Assembly: GCF_030382115.1 (NCBI RefSeq)
Contig: NZ_JAUDRJ010000003.1
Span: 149,681 to 207,477, forward strand
DNA from: Nostoc sp. GT001
Lineage (GTDB): Bacteria; Cyanobacteriota; Cyanobacteriia; Cyanobacteriales; Nostocaceae
DNA: 57,797 bases
Direction: 5' to 3'
The notes under the pieces: generated by a model
Told to the model about the DNA's origin: nothing
What the model saw: only the letters and a program-made list of their open reading frames with translations
Databases searched by the model: none
Position numbers and translations under genes: made by a program
Shown here: positions 9,328-17,632 of the stretch, in pieces
How positions within the stretch are numbered: the stretch's first letter is position 1
Layout: every line of letters starts with the position of its first letter

Positions 9328-12300
9328 TCAAGCAGATGTATTGGATGATTGTAACTTAATCCCCAAAACTTGAGTGTAAGCTCCTCGTGCTTGAGTAACG
9401 CCAATTGTGCGTTCGGCTGATTCTATCATCGGACGACGCAAACTAACAACTATAAATTGCGCTTGTTGTGACTGTTGTTTAATCATTCTAGCTAATCGCT
9501 CTACGTTTGCTCCATCTAGGAACATATCTACTTCGTCAAAGGCGTAAAATGGCGATGGACGGTAGCGTTGCAGGGCAAAGATAAAGCTCAAGGCTGTGAG
9601 TGATTTTTCTCCCCCAGACATGGAAGCTAGGCGCTGTACGGGTTTGCCTTTGGGGTGCGCGACTAAATTCAATCCACTGCTAAAGGGATCTTCAGGATTT
9701 TCTAGTTGCAAGAAGCCGTCGCCGTCGGAAAGAATAGCAAAAATTGATTGAAAGTTTTCGTTGACAGCATCGAAAGCTTCTTTAAAGGCAAGTTGCCGCA
9801 ATGTGGTAAAGTTTTCAATCCGTAAAAGTAGTTCGGTGCGTTCCCCTTCTAGTGTCTCTAATTTTTGCGTGAGTTCTTGGAGACGGTTTTGAGTGCGTTC
9901 GTATTCTTCCAACGCCAGCATATTTACAGGTTCCATTGCCTGTAAGCGTTTGGTAAGCGATCGCAATTCTTTCTGCAATTCTTCTAAATCTACCTGATCT
10001 GGAACTTCTGGCAAGGGATTTGGTAATTCTGCTCCCACATCCCGCAATTGAGTTTGCAGTGCAATTAGTTCCTCGCGCCGTTTCTCTTGGGTTTCTTGGA
10101 GTTTTTGGATTTCCCATTCCAATTGTTGTTGACGTAAAAGGTGCGATCGCACTTCTAGTTCTGTAGCGTCGCGTTTTTGTTTCTCTTCGCCCAAATTTTG
10201 CTCCATTTGACTCAACGATAAACGGGTTTGGCTGATTTGGTCGTCTATCGTTGTGATTTGTGTGGAGACGCGATGAATCGCGTCTCTACAAGAGATTTGT
10301 TGGGTTTCGTATTCGGTGATTCGCGTTTCTGCTTCTTGGATTTTTTCTTGCAAACGTTGTTGCTGATTTTCTAAATTTTTTAATCTTTGTTCGGCTTCTC
10401 GTAATGCTGTCTCCCGTTGTTGCAATTGTTGCTCTTGGATTTTAATGGTTGCCTGGATTTGTTGCCATTCACTGGGGGTTTGGGATGCTTCTAACTCGGC
10501 TAAGGCGTGTCGCAATTGTTGCAATTCATTTTCTTGCCCAGGTAATTCCCGCTCTAAAATTTCTAATCGAGATTGAGCAGTGGCTAACTTTTCGCTGTTT
10601 TGGGCGAGTTGCGATCGCGTCCCCTCTAATTGCGCTGTTAAACTCTTAATGTCTTTCTGCAACTGCTCCAATTGCAACTGCTGTTCGCGCCGCGCCTGAC
10701 GCGCTTCGGTGAGTTCCTGAGTGAGTTTTTTGGTTTTGGCTGACAAAGTAGCGATCGCTTCAGTACAACGCTCTAAAACCCGCTCAATATCCACTAGGCG
10801 AGTTTTTAAAGCGATCGCTTCATCAGATTCCGCCGCTTCAGCGTTACCAAACCGTAACGCTGAACGATTGCTGTTACTACCACCAGTCATTGCACCACTG
10901 GTTTCTAAGAGTTCCCCGTCTAAGGTGACGATGCGATACAGTCCTAAATTTTTCCGCGCCGCCTCCAAGCTGGAAAATACGACAGTGTTGCCGAAAACAT
11001 AGCTAAATACATCTTTGTAACGGCGATCGCAATCGACTAAGTTCACAGCATAATTAACGAAGCCGCTAGCGAAACGTAGCGTTGCATCTTGAGTAAATTT
11101 GGGAGCGTGAATTTTATTCAGCGGTAAAAAAGTCGCCCTCCCTGCACGTTTCTGTTTGAGAAGTTCAATACCCGCTGCGGCGATGCTGTCATCTTCCACC
11201 ACAATATGTCCCAAGCGCCCCCCAGCAGCCATTTCCAAGGCTAGTTGATGGCGGGGTTCCACTTTTCCTAACTGCACAACTAAGCCACAAAGTCCAGGTA
11301 TGCCCGATTGTAAAATGACTTTACTCGCTTGGGTTCCTTGGACTTCTTGCTGTGCTTGGGCTTGCGCCTCGATTTTATCCAACTGGCGTTGTTTTTCGCG
11401 TTGTTCAGACAGTAACCGTTTTTGAGTTTCCTGTTGAATTTGCAGTTCTTGTTCTGTGGCTGAGAGATTTTGAGCTAAATTTTGGATGGGTTCGCTAGAG
11501 GCGTTAAATTCCGTTTCAACTCCACTACACTGAGTTTGTTTTTCTGTTAACAAGGGTTCGTCGCGTTCAATTAACTGGGTTTGCTCTTGGATAAGCTGCT
11601 GTAACTGATTATTGCGTTCCCTGAGTTGTGCTTGTTCGGTGCGTTGCGGTTCTAGGGTGTGCAGTAAAGCTTCAATTTGACGGTTGAATGCTGTTTGTTG
11701 CTGCACCCACGCTTCCGAAGCCGAGGCGATTTCGGCGGCGGCTTCGCGGGAGGTTTCTAAGGCTTGGTGGGCTTCATTCCTTTGGTGTTGGGAAGACGCG
11801 ATGAATCGTGTCTCTACAATGTGTGTTTCGGCAATTTCTTCTAGGGAATGACGATGTTTTTGAATCTCTTGCTGAGTCTGAGTTAGACGTTTAGCGGTTT
11901 CTTGGGAAGCTGTTTGTAATTCCGTTAGCTGACGCTGGAGTTGTTTACGTTCTGCTTCTTGGGTGGCGAGGGTAGATTGTACCGCCAAAAGTTCCTCTTC
12001 TCCCAATGCTTTCACGTGGGCATTGAGTTGTTCGAGTTCCGCAGTTTTTTGAACGATTTGGGAATTTAAGTTGGTGAGTTGGGTAGTGAGTTCGGTAAAA
12101 TTGCGATCACCTGTTTGAATTTCGTGAACTAACTTTTCTTGTTGTGTTTGCAAGGAACGCCATGATAAAACAGCTTCCCAAGATTGTTTAGCCAGAAATT
12201 CCGTGCGGAGTTTTTGATATTTCTCAGCTTTAGCACGATCTTGAGAAAGGCGATCGCGCTGTGCAGTTAATTCAGTCTCAATAATCCGACAGCTATCTTC

Positions 12301-12966
12301 CTTTTCCTTTACTTCATCTAAAGTTGATTTGGCTTGGACAATTTTGCGATCGAACGCCGCCACCCCAGCTAATTCATCAATAATTTCCCGTCGTTCCCGC
12401 CCATTCATCGAGATAATGCTGGTGACATCCCCTTGCAGCACGACGTTATAGCCTTCAGGATAAACCCGTAGGTTACTTAGTTCTTCATGCAACTGTGTCA
12501 GCGTGCAAGCTTCACCATTGATATAGTAATTCGAGGTGTAAGTCCCTTGGTGAGTGACTCGCAGCCTTCTAGTAACACTCCACTCGCCCAATTTTGGATT
12601 TTGGATTTTGGATTTTGGTTCTTCCTCCGCCTCCCCTGCCTCCCCTTCCTCCTCTACTTCCTCCCTTTGCGCTTTTGTGTCTTTATGTGAGATTTCATCT
12701 GACAAATCAAACGTCACAGTGACACTAGCTTCAATAGAAGCGCGTCCTTTAGACGTTTGGGTGTTGTTTACCAAATCTGGTAGGCGATCGGCTCGCATTC
12801 CCTTAGAACTGGAGAGTCCCAGGCAAAATAGCAGCGCATCTAAAATATTCGATTTACCCGAACCATTTGGCCCAGATATGACAGTACACCCCGGTAGCAA
12901 AGGGACAGAAGTAGTGCCACCGAAGGATTTGAAGTTCGTAAGTTCCACGCGCTTGATGTGCACCAT
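9328..12966 (-). CDS. smc: Chromosome segregation ATPase SMC
   Basis: A 1212-aa structural maintenance of chromosomes protein, which dimerises and with ScpAB compacts and separates sister chromosomes. The N-terminal head has Walker A 'GPNGSGKSN' (32-40). Long coiled coils flank a hinge (about 515-690), including 'LEMAAGGRLGHIVVED'. The C-terminal head has signature 'MSGGEKSLTALS' and Walker B 'PFYAFDEVDMFLD'. Three stretches are encoded by intergenic-type repeats: residues about 92-127 in the N-terminal head, 383-391 in the coiled coil, and 892-901 in the coiled coil. The frame stays open through all. The next gene downstream is the PRC-barrel protein. Confidence 0.97.
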   Translation of the reverse strand: MVHIKRVELTNFKSFGGTTSVPLLPGCTVISGPNGSGKSNILDALLFCLGLSSSKGMRADRLPDLVNNTQTSKGRASIEASVTVTFDLSDEISHKDTKAQREEVEEEGEAGEAEEEPKSKIQNPKLGEWSVTRRLRVTHQGTYTSNYYINGEACTLTQLHEELSNLRVYPEGYNVVLQGDVTSIISMNGRERREIIDELAGVAAFDRKIVQAKSTLDEVKEKEDSCRIIETELTAQRDRLSQDRAKAEKYQKLRTEFLAKQSWEAVLSWRSLQTQQEKLVHEIQTGDRNFTELTTQLTNLNSQIVQKTAELEQLNAHVKALGEEELLAVQSTLATQEAERKQLQRQLTELQTASQETAKRLTQTQQEIQKHRHSLEEIAETHIVETRFIASSQHQRNEAHQALETSREAAAEIASASEAWVQQQTAFNRQIEALLHTLEPQRTEQAQLRERNNQLQQLIQEQTQLIERDEPLLTEKQTQCSGVETEFNASSEPIQNLAQNLSATEQELQIQQETQKRLLSEQREKQRQLDKIEAQAQAQQEVQGTQASKVILQSGIPGLCGLVVQLGKVEPRHQLALEMAAGGRLGHIVVEDDSIAAAGIELLKQKRAGRATFLPLNKIHAPKFTQDATLRFASGFVNYAVNLVDCDRRYKDVFSYVFGNTVVFSSLEAARKNLGLYRIVTLDGELLETSGAMTGGSNSNRSALRFGNAEAAESDEAIALKTRLVDIERVLERCTEAIATLSAKTKKLTQELTEARQARREQQLQLEQLQKDIKSLTAQLEGTRSQLAQNSEKLATAQSRLEILERELPGQENELQQLRHALAELEASQTPSEWQQIQATIKIQEQQLQQRETALREAEQRLKNLENQQQRLQEKIQEAETRITEYETQQISCRDAIHRVSTQITTIDDQISQTRLSLSQMEQNLGEEKQKRDATELEVRSHLLRQQQLEWEIQKLQETQEKRREELIALQTQLRDVGAELPNPLPEVPDQVDLEELQKELRSLTKRLQAMEPVNMLALEEYERTQNRLQELTQKLETLEGERTELLLRIENFTTLRQLAFKEAFDAVNENFQSIFAILSDGDGFLQLENPEDPFSSGLNLVAHPKGKPVQRLASMSGGEKSLTALSFIFALQRYRPSPFYAFDEVDMFLDGANVERLARMIKQQSQQAQFIVVSLRRPMIESAERTIGVTQARGAYTQVLGIKLQSSNTSA
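10265..10290. repeat. GAGACG hairpin repeat inside smc (frame A)
   Basis: GAGACGCGATGAATCGCGTC then TCTACA. On the coding (minus) strand it is read as CRDAIHRVS at SMC residues about 892-901. Arms GAGACGCGAT and ATCGCGTCTC form a near-perfect palindrome. Confidence 0.85.
11795..11817. repeat. GAGACG hairpin repeat inside smc (frame B)
   Basis: GACGCGATGAATCGTGTCTC then TAC, the same repeat as at 10265 but read in another frame as VETRFIASS at SMC residues about 383-391. Flanking coiled-coil sequence is otherwise regular. Confidence 0.85.
12590..12697. repeat. Low-complexity intergenic-type sequence inside the SMC head domain
   Basis: Contains ATTTTGGATTTTGGATTTTGG, a polypyrimidine run of CCTCC/TCCCC units, and CTTTGCGCTTTTGTGTCTTT, all patterns typical of Nostoc-type intergenic DNA. 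On the minus strand it encodes residues about 92-127 ('SHKDTKAQREEVEEEGE' then 'PKSKIQNPKL'). It interrupts the conserved head between strands ending 'VTFDLSD' and starting 'WSVTRRLRV'. Confidence 0.8.
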
Positions 12967-13494
12967 AGGCGCTGGTTCCCTGGGCTAATGAAGAACAAGT
13001 GTATCAACTAATTAAGAATTCGCAAGAGGGTAAGGGGAAGAATTGGAAATTATAGTAGACGCGTTGCAGTGAGTCTGCAAGCTTCACCCAAAAGGCTTAG
13101 GGACTTCCAAAAAATATCCAAATTGGATAATTTATTTCTTGGAGTTCCCTTACCGCAGGCGATCGCTAAGTGTACGGCAAAAAATTTGATGCCGCAAACT
13201 GACCATCAAATTTTCCCAGAGCAGATAATATCATGTCCGACTAATTACTTGTAATTCAAAAATTTTAAATAGGATCAAGGCATTCTGACACAGTAATGTG
13301 AGTTGCTAAGTAACAGGGGGAGGAAGTGAAAAAAGCAACTCACCCCAATGGTAGAGGGTATTAAAAGCACCAGATTAATTTATAATATAGTAATCTTTAC
13401 AATTGAAAAAACGTAGAAAGAAAGTCATCTTTACTACCCTAATCTGTTGTCTGTGATTTGTTTCTGAACCCCCAAAAATTTCTAGAATTTAGTA
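12967..13494. other. Intergenic region with two MITE-like sequences
   Basis: Between divergent smc and carbonic anhydrase. It holds the 50-bp GGGACTTCCAA element (13100-13149), a HIP1 site, and a partial copy of the ATATCATGTCCG element near 13226-13240. A short open frame (13069-13254) runs through these repeats and is not considered a gene. Confidence 0.6.
13100..13149. repeat. GGGACTTCCAA short inverted-repeat element, simple form
   Basis: Fifty bp bounded by GGGACTTCCAA and TTGGAGTTCCC, with inner sequence TTGGATAATTTATTTCTTGG. A longer copy with an extra hairpin inserted in its middle is at 29558-29680. Confidence 0.8.
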
Positions 13495-14316
13495 ATGAAG
13501 AAATTAATTAAAGGTCTGCGCGAATTTAAATCTAGCTATTTTTCGACACATCAAAAATTGTTTGAGCAACTTTCACATGGTCAAAAGCCCAGAGTATTAT
13601 TTATTACCTGTTCTGATTCGCGTCTCGATCCAAATCTAATTACACAAGCCCAAGTTGGTGAATTGTTTGTCATTCGCAATGCAGGTAACATTATTCCACC
13701 GTATGGGGCAAGTAATGGCGGTGAAGGCGCGACAATTGAATATGCTGTTCAAGCTTTAGATATTCGCCAAATTATTATTTGTGGTCACTCTCATTGCGGT
13801 GCCATGAAAGGATTAATGAAGTTACATAATCTCAGCGATGAAATGCCGCTCGTACATGATTGGCTTAAATATGCAGAGGCAACTCGAAGGCTAGTTATAG
13901 ACCATTACAGTCACTACGATGAAGAAGAATTGCTAGAGATTATGATTGCCGAAAATGTTCTTACTCAAATTGAGAATTTGCGGACATATCCAGTGATTCA
14001 CTCTAAGCTTTATCAGGGGGAACTCAGCATTTATGCTTGGATTTATCACATTGAAACAGGAGAAGTTTTCGCATACGATCCCCAGAAACACGCTTATGTT
14101 TTGCCCCAAACTCAGCTTGCAGATTCGGAAATAGATGAGTCATTCAGGGGTCAGGTTCTAAATACCAATGTAGTAGTGCGTTCCCCTCAAAACCCGCAGG
14201 ATGATGTTCAACCTTATGAGAAACAGTCTGTTTCTCCATTTGAGTGGTTTCCAATGAGACGACTTTCTCCAGAGCAGATGGAGCGAATTTATCGAGGTTC
14301 AAATAATGGAAGTTGA
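13495..14316 (+). CDS. Beta-class carbonic anhydrase
   Basis: A 273-aa zinc enzyme interconverting CO2 and bicarbonate. Zinc ligands and dyad are visible: Cys39-x-Asp41-x-Arg43 in 'TCSDSRLDPN' and His98/Cys101 in 'CGHSHCGAM'. The core domain ends near residue 200; the last about 60 residues are a less conserved tail. No signal peptide is evident, so it is probably cytoplasmic or carboxysome-associated, as for the IcfA/CcaA class, but I cannot place it in the carboxysome from this context. Monocistronic. Confidence 0.95.
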   Translation: MKKLIKGLREFKSSYFSTHQKLFEQLSHGQKPRVLFITCSDSRLDPNLITQAQVGELFVIRNAGNIIPPYGASNGGEGATIEYAVQALDIRQIIICGHSHCGAMKGLMKLHNLSDEMPLVHDWLKYAEATRRLVIDHYSHYDEEELLEIMIAENVLTQIENLRTYPVIHSKLYQGELSIYAWIYHIETGEVFAYDPQKHAYVLPQTQLADSEIDESFRGQVLNTNVVVRSPQNPQDDVQPYEKQSVSPFEWFPMRRLSPEQMERIYRGSNNGS

Positions 14317-14462
14317 AAGATGAAAATATAGAATTTCAAACATCTCTTAGAGGATTGGGGTGGGGTTTTTGTACCTTACAGCTATTTTCAGGTAAATAAA
14401 CCACGCGGTAGGGACACAGCAATGCTCATTGGTGTCAACTTAACGTGAAAGCATTTTCAAAT

Positions 14463-14570
14463 CTCGTTTCCAGCCTCTGGGCTGGAAATACAATTCAAAA
14501 GCGGCTCTGGCGCCAGCAAGGGAAGCGGAGCCTCTAGGATGGCATTCCCAGTCGGAGACTGGGAACGAGA
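14463..14570. repeat. CTCGTTCCCAG-type inverted-repeat element, copy 1
   Basis: Starts CTCGTTTCCAGCCTC and ends GAGACTGGGAACGAG, with internal small stems (GGCTCTGGCGCCAG, GGCATTCCCAG). A related copy lies at 38726-38834. Non-coding, MITE-like. Confidence 0.75.
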
Positions 14571-14603
14571 CAAAGATATTAACTCAAAGCTTCAGTTATT
14601 CTT

Positions 14604-15062
14604 TTATGGCTTTTTAACAGTATCAACTTTTGCTTCTACCTTCACTGTCTTCACACCTTGAACTTCTTTAGCTAAGGTTTCAGCTTTCTTGAGTTCTTCA
14701 ACAGAAGCGGCTGTACCTTTGAGGATAATTTCACCCTCTTTGTTTTCAACTTGTAACTTGTTGCCTGGTAAGCCTTTATTCAACTTTGCGCTAACTTCAG
14801 TTTTTAAATCGCTCTTAGCTTTTGTTGCTGCCGTTTTTTCAGCATCGGTTTTAACTTTCGTACCTGTATTAGCTGCTAAAGGAGTAGCTTGTGTTTCTGG
14901 AACTTTGGCAGTTTGATTTGTCTCTGAAGCTGGTTTTGCTGGTGCTTGAGCAGCTTCATTAGTTGTACTAGGAGTTTCTGAACCAGTTTTAGGAGCCTCT
15001 TGGCAGCCAAAAGTACCAACTACCAAAATGCTACTAACTACTAATAGAATTAGCTTTTTCAT
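14604..15062 (-). CDS. BON-domain lipoprotein
   Basis: A 152-aa protein with a lipoprotein signal peptide (hydrophobic residues 4-18, lipid-attachment Cys20 in 'VGTFGC'), a low-complexity Thr/Ala/Pro linker (about 22-75), and a C-terminal BON domain (about 85-150) with 'GNKLQVENKEGEIILKG' and 'VQGVKTVKVEA'. BON domains bind phospholipid or other envelope components, as in OsmY. Likely anchored on the periplasmic side. The lipobox is slightly atypical. Confidence 0.85.
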   Translation of the reverse strand: MKKLILLVVSSILVVGTFGCQEAPKTGSETPSTTNEAAQAPAKPASETNQTAKVPETQATPLAANTGTKVKTDAEKTAATKAKSDLKTEVSAKLNKGLPGNKLQVENKEGEIILKGTAASVEELKKAETLAKEVQGVKTVKVEAKVDTVKKP

Positions 15063-15529
15063 TATCTATCTCCGAATTGAGTACTTGAAGCAGTTAATTG
15101 AGGTGTGTGTGATGGTGAGGGGCAAATTTAAAAAAACAATTAAAAGTGAAGTAGCAAAAGTGCTTAAGCAATAGCTCAGGTTGCTGAAAATTGAAATTTG
15201 GACGATTTCTTGAAGCTAAGATTTTGCGCCTAGTTTTGAGAAATGCCAATTCAATTTTTCTGACGGCTGCTAACCAGGATGCTTTTACACCCAGTCTGTG
15301 GCTCTCTATGACTTTAAGGTAGATGCTGAGTAGCTGTTTTGATGGTAGACTACGCCACTCCACAGTAGTGACTCGATGTTATCAGATTTGAGTCAATTTG
15401 GCGATGTCTATAACGAATTCCAAACTTCAGCCTTTTTGCAATCCTGTATAAGCATTCTTACCAACAAAATGTTACTTTATAAAACTATGGCTTACTTACA
15501 ATGCCTTAAATATTAGGAAATATTAGCCA
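15063..15529. other. Intergenic region, nothing identified
   Basis: Between the divergent BON lipoprotein and RNase D-like genes. A minus-strand open frame at 15094-15363 has no start signal or domain and is not supported. Promoters for both genes should lie here. Confidence 0.5.
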
Positions 15530-16450
15530 ATGCCCTACCTTACTTCAGCTAGCGAAATTCGTGCCATTGTTGCTGAATATACAAATGCTAAAACACTGTG
15601 GATAGATACAGAAGTCGCTGACTATAAAAGTCGTAATCCCCGATTATCGCTGATTCAGGTATTAGATAATCCTCAAGATATGAGCGGCGATCGCGTCTAT
15701 CTTTTAGATGTCTTAGATCAGTCTAATATTATAGCTGAATTTATTGATAAAATTATGATAAATTCTGCCATTGAAAAAGTTTTTCACAACGCGAGTTACG
15801 ATCTAAAATTTCTCGGTAGCAAGAAAGCCAAAAATATTACTTGCACTTTGGAAATAGCCAAAAAAATTCCCTACTATCTTTTACCATTACCCAACTACCA
15901 ACTCAAGACAATAGCGACAGCACTTTGTAGCTTTAATAATATCGATAAACAAGAACAAACAAGCGATTGGGGAAAACGCCCTTTGACTGAAGAACAGATA
16001 GAGTATGCTTACCTAGACTGCATTTATCTTGCTCAAATTCACCTAAACTTGTTAGGCTTACAAGCCCAAGCCAACCCCGAACCTGCAACGGAAGACTTAA
16101 TATCACTAAGTACTAGATACTCGGAACTTGAACAGCAATGGAAGTCGTTGAATTCAGAATTTGAGCATTTGCAAGAACGTATGAAAAAAGCTATGCAAGC
16201 TCAGAATGTATCTGAAACTTCTAATTATAAGCTGACTAGTTATGAACGGACTACAATCAAAGCTGCATTTACAGAATTAGCCAGACTAGCACAAACTCAA
16301 GATATCAATTTAGATTTTCCAATCACACTAACTCAGAAGCTCCAAAAGGATTTAGGGGAAAATCTGGAACAACTATCTGTAGATATTGACAAAACCACCT
16401 CTTGGCGACTAACTTCCAAAACTCAAGAGAGTGAAACAGAGGATGAGTAA
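15530..16450 (+). CDS. RNase D-like 3'-5' exonuclease
   Basis: A 306-aa DEDDy exonuclease. Motif I 'WIDTEVADY' gives Asp26 and Glu28, motif II 'VFHNASYDLKFLG' gives Asp91, and motif III 'YAYLD' gives Tyr159 and Asp163, the full metal-binding and catalytic set. Residues from about 185 form helices and coiled coil rather than a typical pair of HRDC domains, so the protein is shorter than E. coli RNase D. Probable role in tRNA or small RNA 3' trimming. Single gene. Confidence 0.9.
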   Translation: MPYLTSASEIRAIVAEYTNAKTLWIDTEVADYKSRNPRLSLIQVLDNPQDMSGDRVYLLDVLDQSNIIAEFIDKIMINSAIEKVFHNASYDLKFLGSKKAKNITCTLEIAKKIPYYLLPLPNYQLKTIATALCSFNNIDKQEQTSDWGKRPLTEEQIEYAYLDCIYLAQIHLNLLGLQAQANPEPATEDLISLSTRYSELEQQWKSLNSEFEHLQERMKKAMQAQNVSETSNYKLTSYERTTIKAAFTELARLAQTQDINLDFPITLTQKLQKDLGENLEQLSVDIDKTTSWRLTSKTQESETEDE

Positions 16451-16659
16451 ATTGTTCATGTTGCTACAAATTTCAGAATTGGTAGAGTTATTGTGAAGAA
16501 TAAGTATTGAAATTTAATAAATATTTCCTCCTTTATTCTCTGATAAATCTATAAAATTTAAAGGCCTATCAGAAGTTAGAATAGTTAGTGAGTTAAAAAA
16601 TTAAAATCTAGATTTTGGTACTAATTCCGTTCTGGTGTTATGGCAGTTGATATTAACTT

Positions 16660-17502
16660 ATGAGACGGCGTTTATTTGGGCAAAAGCGAACCAGGGTAAA
16701 TACTTTATTTACCATAGCTATTTTTACTACATTGACTGCAATTAGCAGTGTTTCTTGTAGTAAGAATGACAATGTATTGGTGACAGAAATAGGAGTTAGT
16801 CAACCTAGCCGTCGTTCAGCTACAACATCCAGAGGTGGGGAATTTTATCTTCAGGGAAAGAATCAGCATTTAAACGGCGACTTGCAAGCTGCGATCGCTT
16901 CTTACGGTAAGGCAATTAGTCAAAATTCTCAATATGGCGCTGCCTACAACGCGCGGGGACTAGCCTACTTTGATTTGGGAGACAAGGAAAAAGCGATCGC
17001 AGATTACAATCAAGCACTCCGCATCAACCCTAACGACGCCGAAGCCCACAATAACTTAGGAAATGCCCGCGCCTCACTGGGAAACAACAGAGAAGCAGTT
17101 AAAGATTACAGTGAAGCAATTCGCCTGAATCCCAACTATGCCGAAGCTTATAATAACCGAGGAAATGCCCGCGCCAGCAATGGAGACAAAAAAGGGGCAA
17201 TAGACGATCTCGATCAAGCGATTCTCCTTAACCCCAAATATGCGATCGCCTATAATAACCGAGGAAATGCCCGTGCTGCCAATGGAGATTTCAAGGGTGC
17301 GATCGCAGATTACAATCAAGCCATTCGCCTAAATCCTAACTTTGCTCCTGCCTACAATAACCGAGGAAATGCCCGCGCCAGCAATGGAGACAAACAGGGG
17401 GCGCTCAAGGACTTACAACAAGCAGCAAACATTTTTCAAAGTCAAGGTAACAACGATTTATACCAACAAGTGATGAATAACATCAAAGAACTTGGGCAGT
17501 AG
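16660..17502 (+). CDS. TPR-repeat exported protein
   Basis: A 280-aa protein with a signal or lipoprotein-type N-terminus (hydrophobic residues about 16-32; Cys33 in 'SSVSC' is a possible but non-canonical lipid site). It carries five consecutive 34-residue TPR motifs (about 65-235), with the repeated ending 'NPNYAEAYNNRGNARASNG' in near-identical copies. The repeats are very similar at DNA level, so copy-number change by recombination is likely. TPRs mediate protein binding; partner unknown. Confidence 0.88.
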   Translation: MRRRLFGQKRTRVNTLFTIAIFTTLTAISSVSCSKNDNVLVTEIGVSQPSRRSATTSRGGEFYLQGKNQHLNGDLQAAIASYGKAISQNSQYGAAYNARGLAYFDLGDKEKAIADYNQALRINPNDAEAHNNLGNARASLGNNREAVKDYSEAIRLNPNYAEAYNNRGNARASNGDKKGAIDDLDQAILLNPKYAIAYNNRGNARAANGDFKGAIADYNQAIRLNPNFAPAYNNRGNARASNGDKQGALKDLQQAANIFQSQGNNDLYQQVMNNIKELGQ

Positions 17503-17632
17503 TGGGATTGAGGAGCAGGGGAGCATGGGGGCAGGGGAGACAAGGGGGAATTATTGAACAAGTCTCTCCCTTGTCTACGTTGTCTCTTGTCCATGCCCAA
17601 TGCCCCATGCCCCATGTCCCATGCCCAATGCT
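17503..17632. repeat. Purine-rich run and heptamer tandem repeats
   Basis: Contains GAGCAGGGGAGCATGGGGGC and then TGCCCAA/TGCCCCA/TGTCCCA heptamers in tandem (about 17592-17630). Short tandem heptamers (STRR) are characteristic of heterocystous cyanobacteria. It separates convergent genes. Confidence 0.75.

Noticed and set aside
12554..12988. 144-codon plus-strand frame opposite smc
   Set aside because: It is the antisense of the SMC head region and includes the low-complexity insert.
13069..13254. 61-codon frame upstream of carbonic anhydrase
   Set aside because: Composed of MITE-like sequences (13100-13149 and 13226 onward).
15094..15363. 89-codon minus-strand frame
   Set aside because: No start signal, atypical composition, no domain; it is in the divergent promoter region.
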